Part shown: in pieces, positions 34,595 to 46,025 of the stretch
How positions within the stretch are numbered: the first letter of the stretch is position 1
Layout: every line of letters begins with the position of its first letter
Source: Euryodendron excelsum
Lineage: Eukaryota; Streptophyta; Magnoliopsida; Ericales; Pentaphylacaceae
NCBI GenBank assembly: GCA_033060915.1
Contig: CM065379.1
Location: 25,846,318-25,910,317, forward strand
Length of the DNA stretch: 64,000 nt
Direction of reading: 5' to 3'
Position numbers and translations under genes: made by a program
Notes under the pieces: model-generated
The model's database searches: none
What the model was told of the DNA's origin: nothing
What the model saw: the letters and a program-made list of their open reading frames with translations, nothing else

Positions 34595-35369
34595 ATGGCC
34601 GATGTAGGAGACGATGATTCTCAGAGGAAGGAATGCCCTAGGAAGGTGCCTCGGATGGACCTAAGGGAAGAAGCGATTAGCCTAAGTGGCTTAGTATGCA
34701 CTTGGGGTGGCCACTCACGTTGTTCTTACAGTCAGGCGGCTTCTAGTGGTAGCTGGAGGTTGGCCCAAAGGATGAGGAGGAGTAGGAAATCTCTATCCTA
34801 CTGCATGCAGTTACGGGATATGGGGCTGCTTTTATCAAAGATAAGCTTGCTAATCCTGCCTTTTTATCCAATCAGATGGCAATCCCAAATATTCCTCCAC
34901 TATGGGATTTAGTATGTATTCTCAGTATGGGCATATGTTGTCGACTACTCTTGCTGCCCTAAGGGCCATGCAACTGTCCACTCCTTCTTAGTAGCAGTTT
35001 CTTCATCAAATTATGTTTGAGCATTCATGACTATGTAGACAGACCGCCTTAATCATAGAAGGAGAGGTGGTTTGGAGAGACGGGGACCATCCACCTAATA
35101 GGTTTTGAGCTCGGGCCCACCCTTGCTAATTGGGTGATGATCATTGGGATTGCCTTTGGGGGCAACCAGATAGTTCTGAGGCCAGTATCTTTAGTAGAGG
35201 CCTTTGTTCTTTTAGGCTTGACGGGTACTTATAGCTCGTCACTTCTAGCCTCGCTCCTATATCAAGAAGAGGCGACCTTTACTGTAGAACTTTCTTGGGC
35301 GTGCCGAGACATTATAAGGCAGTGGCTGGTCTTTTATGTGGTTTTTAGCTACTTTTGTAACAACAACAG
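34595..35369 (+). pseudogene. Antisense plant-mobile-domain gene of element H, cut by an LTR insertion
   Basis: ATG at 34595 starts MADVGDDDSQRKECPRK, like the D protein. After frame breaks, the mobile-domain core can be read at 35105-35369 as GFELGPTLANWVMIIGIAFG, then a tail ending IIRQWLVFYVVFSYFCNNNS. This corresponds to GFELGPTPLDWAIITGLSF and VLYIIFSCFYHNNNS in D. The gene stops at 35369, where a giant LTR (TGTAAGCACC) begins. The remainder is not found in the window. H must be a minus-oriented relative of A and D. Confidence 0.75.
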
Positions 35370-36815
35370 TGTAAGCACCTCATTTTTGCCCGCTCGACAA
35401 TCTCCGGTTTGACCCGATTAACATTCAAATCGACACAGACACATTCAAGTCCAAACCAGCTTTTCCTATTCAATCTAGTTAATCAATCGCTTCACAAGCC
35501 TGCTAGGCCCAATAGAGGCAAAATGACCAAAATGCCCTCGAGGCATTGCTCAGCTCGTTTCTAGTTGGCATGTCTTCCTAGAGACGGTAAGTCCCTATTT
35601 CAACCTCAATTCCAATCCAGACCAATCAAATTCAATCCGGCATGTCTTTCGAGAAAGTTAATCCCTCATGTAGAAAGTCCATCTAGTTTGGCACGTTCTC
35701 TGAAAAAACTTCTTGGAATGGTAAGCCCCTTCAAATCCGTCGACCAGGACGAAACCCAAGTCCCCGAGATGGTAGAACGGTTCACTTCTAGCGCCTGCTA
35801 GCCCACCAACGTAGAATGTCCATTGTTCAGCATGTCTTTTGAGAAAGTTGATTCCTCAGACAATAAGTCCATCTAGCAGCTTCTCGAGATCAGGTAATCT
35901 CCGGAATGAACGCACCCCGTCAAAGTGGCGGAAACACTGGAAAACAGGTCGACATTGGGAATTGCCAACAAACCCCCTATGTCACGGCACCAAACTCGCC
36001 TCTTGGCCGTGGCACGTTTACCAAAGGACGAGATACCTTTGGAAACCAACTCGTCACACACCATCTGAGTGATGGAGACACTCAAAACCCTAGTCAACAC
36101 TAGTGCCTACTAGCCTACTTCGGTGAAAAATAACCAAACTATCCCTTGGGCTCTTTCCGGCATGTTTTTTAAGAAAGTACCTAAGTCCTTAGAGCGGTAA
36201 GTGCACCCTTCCAAGATTGTTCCAAAGAAATTATGGCATGTTCAAGTGCCTTCCAGTCGGTTATGGACCAATTTTATTACCATCTGATCAAAATGACCAT
36301 TTTGCCCTTAGGCATCTGATTGCCTCTGGGAACCACATCGGCTTTGGGTATTAAACCGGTAACCTACAATGATGCTTTTAATAATATTCCTGACCTTCCA
36401 ACACCTTTTTGAATCATTCCGGGTTTATTCTGGCAAGTCCGGTGTGAAATGACCGTTTTGCATCTAGTGAGCCGGTCGCCTTTTCTAACCACGCTGGCTC
36501 TGGGTATTGAGCCGGCAATCCTTTGAAACATTCTAGTTAGTATTTCCAACCTTCAAGCCTTCTCATGGGACATTCCAAGTCCATTTTGGTGGTTTTCTGG
36601 TCTAATTAACCTTTTTTTCCCTCATGGCTTGGTTAACCATTTGAACAATCCCGACATTATTTTTCAAGCCCGTTACCCCTGGGACATTATTTCAATGGTT
36701 TCTACACATTCTTAGCCTTTTGGATCATTCCCGACCTCCCGGAGCATTCTCAAACCTTCTAGAGTCACTCTTAGAGGAGCCAAACCAAATATTACATGGT
36801 AGTCTTTAGGACAGG
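35370..36815 (+). mobile_element. Giant LTR C, first part (interrupted by Athila)
   Basis: Begins TGTAAGCACCTCATTTTTGC after the five bases AACAG. It contains the ACCAGGACGAAACC block also seen at 22930 and 56240, a few minisatellite-like units (35920-36085) and 157-bp repeat copies (about 36290-36530). It is cut at ACAGG by the Athila insertion and resumes at 50695. It is subfamily 2 with a short minisatellite. Confidence 0.85.
36811..36815. repeat. Athila target-site duplication, left copy (ACAGG)
   Basis: Matches ACAAG at 50690-50694 at four of five positions. Uninterrupted LTR copies read ..ACAGGCGCCCAAATC.. (for example near 23850), which shows the original site. Confidence 0.8.
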
Positions 36816-38238
36816 TGATCACTCCTGAATAGTGCAATTTATATTCGCTAGTGCGCGGTTGCGATGCAGTAATAATATCTCGGTAAGTCTAAGGTCGATC
36901 CACAGGGAACACAAGAAATAAACTTTAGGAATAAGGTCTGCAATCAAGACAAAACAATAATGAACTCAGAATCAATTAAAATTGCAGGAAAGCTTCCAAA
37001 AAGAAAATAAAAATCAATGGTTGCAGCTGATTGATCTAAATTATTCGACAATGAAATTAAACTAATTTTTAGGAATTTGTTCAAATATGATAAAAAGGTC
37101 TTGGCAGGGTTTGATCCAGTAATAGGCCTACAAGTAGGTTCCCAAAATAGTTTTGATTACAGAACCTCAAGATTCGATCATCCTTTTAGAGTCAATGTTT
37201 AGTTATTTACTAGTGTTCATACTAGGGTCCCATTCATACCTGTCCCAGTTTATAAACCTGTCTACAAATTATGTTCGAAGCTTTATCAAGAACAGTAGAT
37301 TTTTGAAGTACTCTTAATAGGAATATATATGCAATTGTAATCAATATCCTTATCAGAAATTCTAGGTATACGTATCCCTACTTACAAATTAGTCTATACA
37401 TACATGCTAGATATGATCAAGAATATTGTTTTCGAAGATATTCATAGGCAAGAAAATGAATCTTGATCCAAGATCTTAAAACCTTGAAAAATAAATAATT
37501 ATCTTGAATCTCTACCTGTAACCTAGTTACTTTCTCAACCCATACCAAGAACGAATTTAGCTACTAAAAAACATGATAAATATTGCAAGAATGGAAATAA
37601 TAATTAAAAAAATAAAACACTGCATTTAAGAAATATAATCTGAAATTCACAATAACAAGAAAGAAAACTAAAGACGAAAACTAAAGATTAAAGATGCTCC
37701 CTTGAAAGATAAAAAGATTCGCAGCCTCTAAAGGATTGGATGATTCCTCCTTCCAAACCCTAGAAAAACCCTACAATTCTTCTCCTCCTTTAGAACATAG
37801 AACTCCTAAATCTATTCTACTACCTACTAATCTCTATCTAACTAAAAAGTGAATAAATCTATCTATTCCGTCATCAGTCGTACGAACGACTTCTACCAAG
37901 TGCTCAGATGGGCTGGGTCACTTCAAGAAAGTTGTAGGTCTCAAAAAGTTATATGAAATAAACATATTATGGGCTTGAATATCCTTTCTGGTTCACGAGA
38001 TATAGACTTCTAAAGTTTCAGCTCTGCGTGCTTCAGCAGCTTGTACCCTGACAACAACCTCTTTAAACTTATGATCAAAATGCATTCGAAATCACTCCAT
38101 TTAAGCTCAAAACCTACATAAAGCATTATAAACTCAATTAATATCAAAACATAACTAAAAAGAAATAAATAATCATAAACTAATGCTAACAAAGTACTAA
38201 TTAAGGCCTTATAATTGTACTTTTGAAGCGCAATCTCA
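36816..38238 (-). repeat. 3' LTR of Athila (1423 bp)
   Basis: In plus coordinates runs from TGATCACTCCTGAATAG to GCGCAATCTCA. It pairs with 49299-50689. It carries about 29 bases near 38165-38200 that are missing from the other LTR. Confidence 0.9.
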
Positions 38239-40048
38239 CCCTCTAACTAGATTTTTGCTAGTTCCTAGCAAAATACTAAAAAACCAAAAACATAATCTTC
38301 ACTTTCGTAGAAGTCACAAATGCATTTAGCCTATGCATCAAGCCTTTAAACCCCTAGGTTACCCCTAGTGGACGAGTGATGTCTTGTGAGGGCTTGCAGT
38401 GATGATACCCACAAACATCTATTCATTTTAAACAATCAGTGGTAGAAAGAACAATTAAGGCATATGGGAACTTACTCAAGGTAATTCTTAACTTAACATC
38501 CATCATGGGTCATGCAAGGTTAAGACATGAAAGTTACAAGAAAGATGCACATTATAATGCACTAACCATGCAGTATAACTCAAGTGTATCAATATCACGC
38601 ACTAACATCCGTCACGCTTTGATGCAAACTCTCACAAGGCATACACTCACAAAAATATGAACACATGGGTCCCTCAATGGAAGGCTCATCATAAGAGTAA
38701 TTGTATAAATTATGCAATAAGAGCAATCTAATAACAAAAACCGCCAAAACGTAAGTGTATAGGACTTGACATAGCTTCATGAAAGAATATCCATCATCAA
38801 AATAATAATCAAGAAATTGACAAAAATACTTATACCCAAAAGAATTTTCAACTCATGTATACTTCGAATCAACTACAACCGTCTGCATGAAGAAGAAAAA
38901 TGTATAGAGAGAGAAAGAATAAACTACTTAAAACATTGATGATCAAGGCATCCAATGATCACCAAAACCATGCTTTCAACTCCTAATTCATATGATAATG
39001 CTTCTCAATTTTTTCATTTTTTTCATAATTTTTTTTCACTATTTTTCATATCTCCTTTCTTCCTTTTTTCTGTTTTTTCTTTTTTTCATCACATCACAAA
39101 TACATCATTCCCTTCTTTTCAAGCTCTTCACTAGCACTACGATCACATTTCTTTTATAAGAAACATTTCAACAATGATTTGGCTCTATCAAGGATGATAT
39201 ATACAAGGCTCAAGAGAAAGAATCTAAAAATTATATGTCCAAGAAGAATAGAATGATCTAAAAATATATCCGAAGTATATTAAGTTTGAAATTCAAAAGA
39301 GTATAAGTGTCAATAACCTCAATCACTACCTAACTTGTGAATCAAAATCAAGTGTAATGAAGCTATTGAAAGGATAGAAAATGAAAGAAATATCCTCGAG
39401 TAAATGTAAATCCCCTCCGAAAAGAAGATAAATTGGCCCTAAAGCTCACAAGATACAATCTCCACTATTTAAGGATAAAAAATGCACAAAATCATCAACA
39501 CAAGAAGTCATATAACATGACAACGCATCATAATGCAGTCTCTTGGTTGTATTGTTTTCATGGCAAAAACTTGTAATTCATCATCATAAGAAGTTAACTT
39601 GACAATTAAGCTCAAGTTTAGTCCAATGAATGCTTCCAATCATTCTCAATTCAAAGATTGTATTGACATGAACATAAATATGGTTCTAAAAAGAAATATT
39701 TTCAACACTCCTAACATAAATAATACTAAGCAATAAAATTATAAATGAAAGTGTTGAAGATACCGACCATGATTGATGAACCATAAGCTACTCAACTCTT
39801 ACCAACTCAGTTCCGGTCTCTAAAGGCGAATCAATGTGAGCACACCTGTAACTGTTCAGCAAGGCATAACAAAGTATATTTTTTTCATTTTGTTTTTTTT
39901 TTGTTTTTTTCCTCTTTTTTTTTTTTAAAAAAAAGAACGAGAGTACTTAAAGAAAATAGAAATAAAGCAAAAGAAAAAACAAAATATCCTCAAAGAAAAT
40001 AAAATATTACTAACTATACAACTTCTAAATCAAGTTTTCTCAAGAACC
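38239..40048 (-). other. Athila 3' noncoding region
   Basis: About 1.8 kb of AT-rich DNA with long T/A runs (39005-39090, 39880-39935). No convincing ORF. A weak polypurine-like TTAGAGGG sits next to the 3' LTR (38239-38246). Confidence 0.6.
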
Positions 40049-41014
40049 CTAAGATAAACGGGTAGGACCATGCTCTGGAGCCTTCGAAGTCGAGGCCATT
40101 GAAGTGTGACTCTTCAGTGAATCCACCTCCGCCTTAAACTCGAAAATTTGCCTTTGCAAGGATTCAACAGTTGCGAATGGAGTAGACATGGTAGGCTGTT
40201 GTTGTCGTGGAACCAAGGTGGGTAGGTCGCTCTGCTGAAGCGCTCGAGTACTCAAAGCATCCAAATCGGATAACGGATGATTCGAATGTGCAATGGTGTC
40301 TGAAGGCAATGTAGGCACTCCAACCTGCTCCAAAAGTTGGGTAATGAACAACCCATAGGGTAACCTGCTAAATGAATAGCGTGCTTCCCTCATAACAGTC
40401 AGCATCATAGTAGGCAGATCAATCGTATACCCTTTACCGATAATGTACAGCCAAAAACACCTATAGTGATCTACTACAACACCCAAATCCACTTCAGGGA
40501 GAATATTTGAGAAAAGAATCAAATTCAATAGCCGGAACTCCCTTTTTAAAGATGACACGAGTATGATAAAATGATGACCAACTGATGGTATTTTTTGTAA
40601 TTCAACGTAAAGCACATCAATAGGAGGTGAATTTCCTTCAAATAGCTTAAAATCTAGCCTCGGAACCCGTGGCAAAGTTAGAAGTTCACAGATATCATTC
40701 GCTGCAATGGTGATCACTTGTCCTCTTGCTTTGGATTGAATGGAGAGCTCGAGTGTCTCAGACACACTCGAATAGGCATAAAATTATCGTACCATGTCAA
40801 CGTTCACCGGGCCTTCTTTCCTTAACATCAGAAGCCAACCCCTCTGTATGAATGTAGATTTCAAAAACCTATCGGCTAAATTTGAAAGTTGTACTCGACG
40901 TTCAATCAATACTTGCCGCCCCTGAAACGAGTTCAGGTACATATCCCTTTTTCAGGAGTTAGCGAACTGTTTGATTCCCTGTTGTGATTTCTTTTTACTC
41001 CTTTTAAGGGACAT
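40049..41014 (-). pseudogene. Athila env-like ORF 2 (plant transposon protein domain)
   Basis: One continuous 322-codon frame from ATG 41014 to the stop at 40049, broken by TGA at 40952-40954 and TAA at 40784-40786. The start is basic (MSLKRSKKKSQQ). It continues with FIQRGWLLML, VNVDMVR then FYAYSSVSETLE, a segment ending NDICELLTLP, and later VDHYRCFWLYIIGKG and YTIDLPTMMLTVM. The C-terminal part has a short coiled-coil-like stretch (ESLQRQIFEFKAEVDSLKS). This pattern matches the 'putative plant transposon protein' domain common in env-like ORFs of Athila and relatives (family knowledge). The function is not established. Confidence 0.7.
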
Positions 41015-41314
41015 GGTTATCGAGACTGCTTTATTTGTCTTGTTCTTAAGAAAACTTATAATAATGAATAAACAAAATATAATAAATAAAAGGAACGACA
41101 TAACATAAATTAAGATAAACAGTACTCCACTAACATAAAGAAACAAACACAAATAGTTCTAACTAAAAATAGAGTTTTAGACCGCCACAACGTGACGCAC
41201 AATTTAAACTCATAAACACAAACATAATATCAAAATATGTAAAAATAAGAGTTTTAGATTAGTTATACAATAATCGAGAATGCATATGATCTAAACTCTA
41301 GCAAACACTATCCA

Positions 41315-42468
41315 CTACATATTAGTGGATGGATCCCACACCGAACGGGATATCTCTCTCTGTAGCTCCTCAATAGCCTGGCTATATCGCTTTTGCTCCT
41401 TGTCAATCCGAACAAATCGGCCATAAACCTTCGTCTGAAATGTCCCAAAGGCGTTGGCTTGAGCCTCCAAAAGCTGGGTGTGGTGCTGCTGCGTCAATGC
41501 CTGCAACTCCAACATCTCCACTACCTTAGCCAATGAAGACTGCCCAGTACGGCCACTTCCCTCAGCCGATGGTCCTCCTTCCCCCTCTTCATCATCATCC
41601 TCGACCCTCTTCTTCTTGTGACTCCTATACTATACTTCTGACTTGTGAATAGAAGTCAAATTGATGGCACCCATGGAAGATTTTTTTGAAAAAAATAAAG
41701 GTGGGTAGACTCCAGACTCAAGGATCAAGGAGGTAAGCATACACACAAATGGAATGCTGTTCCCTCGGGTGATATTGGTGGCATCATGATAGGGCTGGAG
41801 GAACATATACCTCGGCAAGTCTATGGTCTTTTCGGTTTCAATGGCCCACATTAGCTGGGCTCGGGCTAGGTTGACCTGGGCATAACGGCCTTGGGGTAAC
41901 AAACCATGGCATGAGAAAAGAAACAGTGGAAGGTACTTCAGTTTTAAAAAATTTTTCTCGCATTGGGTCTTCCCCTCAACCCAGGACTGATCATCTTCTA
42001 AAATCTCCCGTGCCATCTCAGTGAGGCTAGGAGTCCCGACCCCATGGCAAAACTCGGCATTAGGCTCACGCCTAAGCCTATAATGACGACAAAAAGTGGC
42101 CGGGGTAATCACTATGTCTCTTCCTCTCACCTAAGTCACTAGCCTCTCTTAATCCTCATTTTTGTCTGCCTCTCCAACATTAGTAATGAGTTCTGCACAA
42201 ATAGTTAAAATGTATTCCCCCTATAGGCGGCTAGGTCCTTCCAACCTCGTCTCTCAAATTCGGCTTCTAAAGCAAACCCACCCCCAAAATTTCATAGTTC
42301 TATGTTTCGCTCTACGACTGTGGTTTTACTCACCCAAGTTTTCCTAAAGTCTAAAAAGGCTTCACGACCGATGAAAATTTCTGGGTCATAGTCCGAAGAA
42401 TAATCAGGTTCAAAAGGTTCTATGGCCAAAGACTTTTTAGAGGATTTTTTACTTCCTTTCGGTGCCAT
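41315..42468 (-). pseudogene. Athila env-like ORF 1 (plant transposon protein domain)
   Basis: Starts at ATG 42468 (MAPKGSKKSSKKS, basic) and reads EAFLDFRKTW and TTVVERNIEL, then stops and frameshifts before resuming with GEYILTICAELITNVGEAD. The long part 42130-41630 has VRGRDIVITPATFCRHYRL, QVNLARAQLMWAIE and IDLPRYMFLQPY. After a stop near 41630 the frame continues with an acidic linker and a coiled-coil-like tail (41533-41315, KVVEMLELQALTQQHHTQLL) to the stop at 41315. The domain layout is the same as in ORF 2 directly downstream. It lies after pol, as expected for Athila env-like genes. Confidence 0.7.
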
Positions 42469-42734
42469 CAAAACAACTTCTTAAAGCAAATCGCAACACA
42501 TACAATCATAAAGTCATAATTATGGCACAGTCCCAATCCTAACTAAGCATAAATATCAAAGAAAACAATTTGAAAAGGAAAAGGAGAGGTTGCATGGTTA
42601 CCTTGGAAGACGAAAAGGCAGGAAGTTAAAGGGTCACGACTTTTCAAACTGGTAGGACTTCGTCACCTCGTCTGGACGCTCTCTCTCTCTCTAAAACAAG
42701 AATTTTGTGGGTGTTCGAATGAGACAAAATGGAG
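42469..42734 (-). other. Spacer upstream of env-like ORF 1
   Basis: No ORF was recognised. Contains a short CT run (about 42682-42694). It could hold a splice acceptor for an env-like mRNA, but none stands out. Confidence 0.4.
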
Positions 42735-43215
42735 AAATTCGGAGATTTTATAAAAACGTATGGGTGTCCGGATGGCGGTCCAAAACGGTGCCGTTCGACT
42801 TAAAATAGGGCGTCGGGACGGGAAAATATGGGTGTCTGGACGGCAAGTCTGCATCCGGACGGTCCCTCAGGGGCGTCCGGATGGCCAGTGAGCTTGTCAC
42901 AACCGACTTAAAAAATTTTCTAAGGCACGAAGGGCGTCCGGACGGCCAGTAGCCTTGCAACTCGAACTCAAAATTTTTTCTAAGTGTCGGGAGGTGTTCG
43001 GACGGCCCGTCTGGACGGCCAGTGGCGTTGCACAAACCTGTTCAAAAATTTTTCTAAGGCACGAAAGGCGTCTGGACGGTCCCTCAGGGGCATCTGTCCG
43101 GGGTCAGGGTGTTCGGACGGCCAATGCTTGTGTTCTCCGACTACGAAAAAGATTCTAAGTGTGAAAAGGTGTCGGGACCGGCCCTTAGGGGCGTCTAGAT
43201 GGCCAGTATTTTCAA
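42735..43215 (-). repeat. GC-rich degenerate tandem repeat between pol and env of Athila
   Basis: Recurring core GGCGTCCGGACGGCCAGT alternates with AAAATTTTTCTAAGGCACGA, giving irregular units of about 80-110 bases; at least five copies occur. The core contains the palindromes TCCGGA and GTCCGGAC. It stands out from the AT-rich surroundings. Frames read through it are artefacts of the repeat. Confidence 0.8.
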
Positions 43216-43270
43216 ATTATTATTATTTTTAAAGTATAGTGTGCAATTCATCACAAGAATGATCTCTCCC

Positions 43271-43271
<1 letters not shown>

Positions 43272-43315
<44 letters not shown>

Positions 43316-43320
43316 CCCCC
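43272..43320. repeat. Poly-C run of 43 nt (poly-G on the Athila strand)
   Basis: Uninterrupted C from 43272 to 43314, one G, then five more C. It lies in the pol-env spacer of Athila, about 130 bases after the end of integrase. Run length is uncertain in any assembly. Confidence 0.85.
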
Positions 43321-43450
43321 AACTTAGTTTGTACATTGTCCTCAATGAATGCAAGAGGAAAGAGAAGGACACAAACTTAGTGATGAAAGACACACTAGTC
43401 ATTAGAAAAAAAATAAACAACACTACTATACACAATTACCCCTATGGATA

Positions 43451-44570
43451 TTACTCTAATGGAGGAGGATCTTCAAGACGTAATGTCTCTATTTTTGCCA
43501 CAAAATTCTCAACATAATGTTTTAGACGATGACCATTGACTGTGAATTGATTATCATTTGTGGGGTTTCGAATTTCAATGGCCCCATTCTCGTGGACATT
43601 CTTCACTATATAAGGTCCCGACCATTTACTACGCAACTTTTCGAGAAACAAATGTTACCGAGTGTTGTACAAAAGGACTTTTTGACCAATGTTAAAAGAT
43701 TTTCGAGAAATGTGTTGATTGTGAAGAACTTTCGTCTTTGCCTTAGAAATTCGCGCATTTTCATACGCGTCATTACGTATTTCATCCAACTCTGAGAGTT
43801 GAAGTTTTTGATGATGTCCAGCGTCATCGGGGTTTTCATTCATTTGCCTAATGGCCCAGTAAGCTTTGTGTTGAACCTCAACGGGTAAATGGCAAGCTTT
43901 GCCATAAACAAGCTGATAGGGTGACATGCCTAACTGTGTTTTGTATGCAATCCGGTATGCCCAGAGTGCATCCACCAACCTTAAGGACCAATCCTTGCGG
44001 TTGGGGTTCACAGTTTTTTCTAAAATATGTTTTATTTCCATATTGGCGAGTTCGACTTGGCCACTGGTTTGTGGGTGGTAGGGCATTCTGACTTTGTGGA
44101 ACACTTTATATCTGCGCATCAAGACCCCAACGGGTCTATTACAGAAGTGGGTTCCACCATCACTTATAATAGTACGCAACATTCCAAATCTTGAAAAGAT
44201 GTTTTCTTTTAGAAATTTAATCTCCATTGAGTGATCATTTGTACGGGATGCTACTGCCTCTACCCACTTAGATACATAATCAATACCCACTAAAATAGAT
44301 AAATGCCCGAAAGAACTAGGAAACGACCCCATAAAATCGATGCCCCAACAATCAAATATTTCTAGGACAGTTATGGGATTCAAGGGCATCATATTTCTTC
44401 TAGTAAGAGTACCTAATCTTTGACATCTATCTCAAGCAGTACAAAAAGTATGGACATCTTTAAACACAATGGGCCAATAAAATCCACATTGGAGGACTTT
44501 GGCAATTGTTTTCTTAATGGAGAAATGCCCACCACAAGCATATGAGTGGGAAAAACTAATTATGGATTGG
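43451..44570 (-). pseudogene. Athila integrase
   Basis: The zinc-binding start is readable at about 44560-44400 (SHSYACGGHFSIKK, then CTA-stop-DRCQRLG, where the family normally has C before DRCQ). The catalytic core 44392-43655 is open for 245 codons and keeps the three acidic residues: D in [11 protein letters not shown] in IISDGGTHF and E in [13 protein letters not shown]. It ends in the C-terminal LEKLRSKWSGPYIVKNV segment (43651-43451) after a single stop at about 43655. It would insert element cDNA into the genome. The core looks usable in sequence, but the upstream frameshift and stops prevent a normal polyprotein. Confidence 0.88.
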
Positions 44571-45402
44571 AATTCATTATCTGGTACACAACGTCAAATC
44601 ACCTGATCCGAGCAATACTTATAAAGGTATGGGTCATCCCACATGAAAACTCTAACATTTCGAAAAATTTTCTTTTTATCATTGGATGACCATTGAGATG
44701 GAATCTTACCTGAAGCTAAGTAATTAGCTATATCCGCAAACCAAGGGTACTAGTATGAGTAATAGACTGGATGGAGAAAAGTTGTTCATCTGGAAAGTGT
44801 TCCAAAATGGGAGATTTGTCTTGGTCTCGGCCATGAACAGGAAGGCGTGACAAGTGATTAGCTACCACGTTTTCTACCCCCTTTTTGTCTCGAATTTCTA
44901 TATGAAACTCTTGAAGGAGTAGAATCCACCAAATTAATCATGGCTTAGCGTCTGGCTTAGTAAGCAAGTACTTAAGTAGGGCATCATTTAAAGTTTTACT
45001 AGCATAATAGATGGCATATGGTTTCTTGTCCTTTCCTTGACCAAGCACCGCCCCTATAGCGAAGTCACTCGCGTCACACATGAGTTCGAAAGGTAGAGAC
45101 CAATCGGGGGCTTGTATGATGGGTGCAGTGGTCAAGAGTCCTTTTAGCTTGTCAAAAGCTTGTTGGCAAGGGGATGTCCATTCAAATGGAACATCCGTGG
45201 ATAACAAATGACACATAGGACGAGAAATAGCACTAAAACCTGGAATGAATCGTCGATAAAACCCAAGCTGCCCTAAAAATGAGCGTACATCTTTAACATT
45301 TTTAGGGGGTGGAAGGTTATGAATAAGGTCGATCTTAGCTTTGTCAACTTTTATCCCCTTATTTGAAATTATGTGTCTTAACACTATCCCTTGTGTCACC
45401 AC
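44571..45402 (-). pseudogene. Athila RT connection and RNase H region
   Basis: Open at 45402-44938: GIKVDKAKIDLIHNLPPP, SFLGQLGFYRRFIPGFS, then FELMCDASDFAIGAVLGQ, the start of RNase H with its first catalytic D. The frame stops at 44938 and the rest of RNase H (44937-44571) is broken, with GNGVENVVANHLSRL-type sequence only partly recognisable. A frameshift separates it from integrase. Confidence 0.8.
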
Positions 45403-45417
45403 AAAATGACACTTCTT

Positions 45418-46025
45418 CTAATTAAGGACTAAATTGGTCTCCTTACATCTTTGCAAAACTTTTTTCAAATTTTCTAGGCATTGGTCATAGGTGTTCCCAT
45501 AGACAGAAAAATTGTCCATAAAGACTTCCAAGATTCTTTCTACCATGTCACTAAATAAGCTCATCGTGCATCTTTGGAAAAGTGGCCAGTGCGTTGCACA
45601 GGCCGAAAGGCATTCTTCTATAAGCATATGTGCCAAAATGACAAGTAAAAGTAGTTTTATCTTGATCTTCTAAGGCTATTTCAATTTGATTGTAGCCTGA
45701 GTACCCATCCAAAAAAACAATAATAAGCTCTACTCGACACCCGCTCCATGACTTGATCAAGGAATGGTAATGGGAAGTGGTCTTTGGTGGTGACGGTATT
45801 GAGACGTCTATAGTCAATGCACATACGCCATCCTATTTGGATCCTAGTTGGTACTAATTCATCTTTGTTATTTTTCACCACTCTTACTCCAGACTTTTTA
45901 GGAACCACATGAGTAGGGCTCACCCACCTAGAGTTTGCTATTGGGTAAATAATACCCGCATTGAGAAGTTTCAAAACTTCTCCTCTAACTACTTCTTTCA
46001 TATTTAGGTTCAATCGTCTTTACAT
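45418..46025 (-). pseudogene. Athila reverse transcriptase, frameshifted, active-site residue lost
   Basis: Fingers and palm motifs are readable in three frames: VVRGEVLKLLNAGIIYPI, WVSPTHVVPKKSG, WRMCIDYRRLNTVT (46013-45681), VFLDGYSGYNQIEIALEDQ and YRRMPFGLCNALATF (45817-45551), then SLFSDMVERILEVFMDNFSV (45636-45418). The catalytic motif normally FMDD reads FMDN, so the second aspartate is lost. At least two frameshifts fall near 45700 and 45600. Confidence 0.88.

Noticed and set aside
34414..34617. Hydrophobic 67-codon frame upstream of the antisense gene in H
   Set aside because: T-rich intron-like sequence before a CTTTCAG acceptor. Hydrophobic residues come from T-rich codons.
42663..43232. 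Protein frames in the GC-rich repeat of Athila
   Set aside because: Frames occur on both strands with repeated peptides derived from the tandem unit and no domain.
43272..43314. Poly-G as the main polypurine tract of Athila
   Set aside because: The 3' LTR begins more than 5 kb away at 38238, so this tract cannot be the primer adjacent to the LTR.
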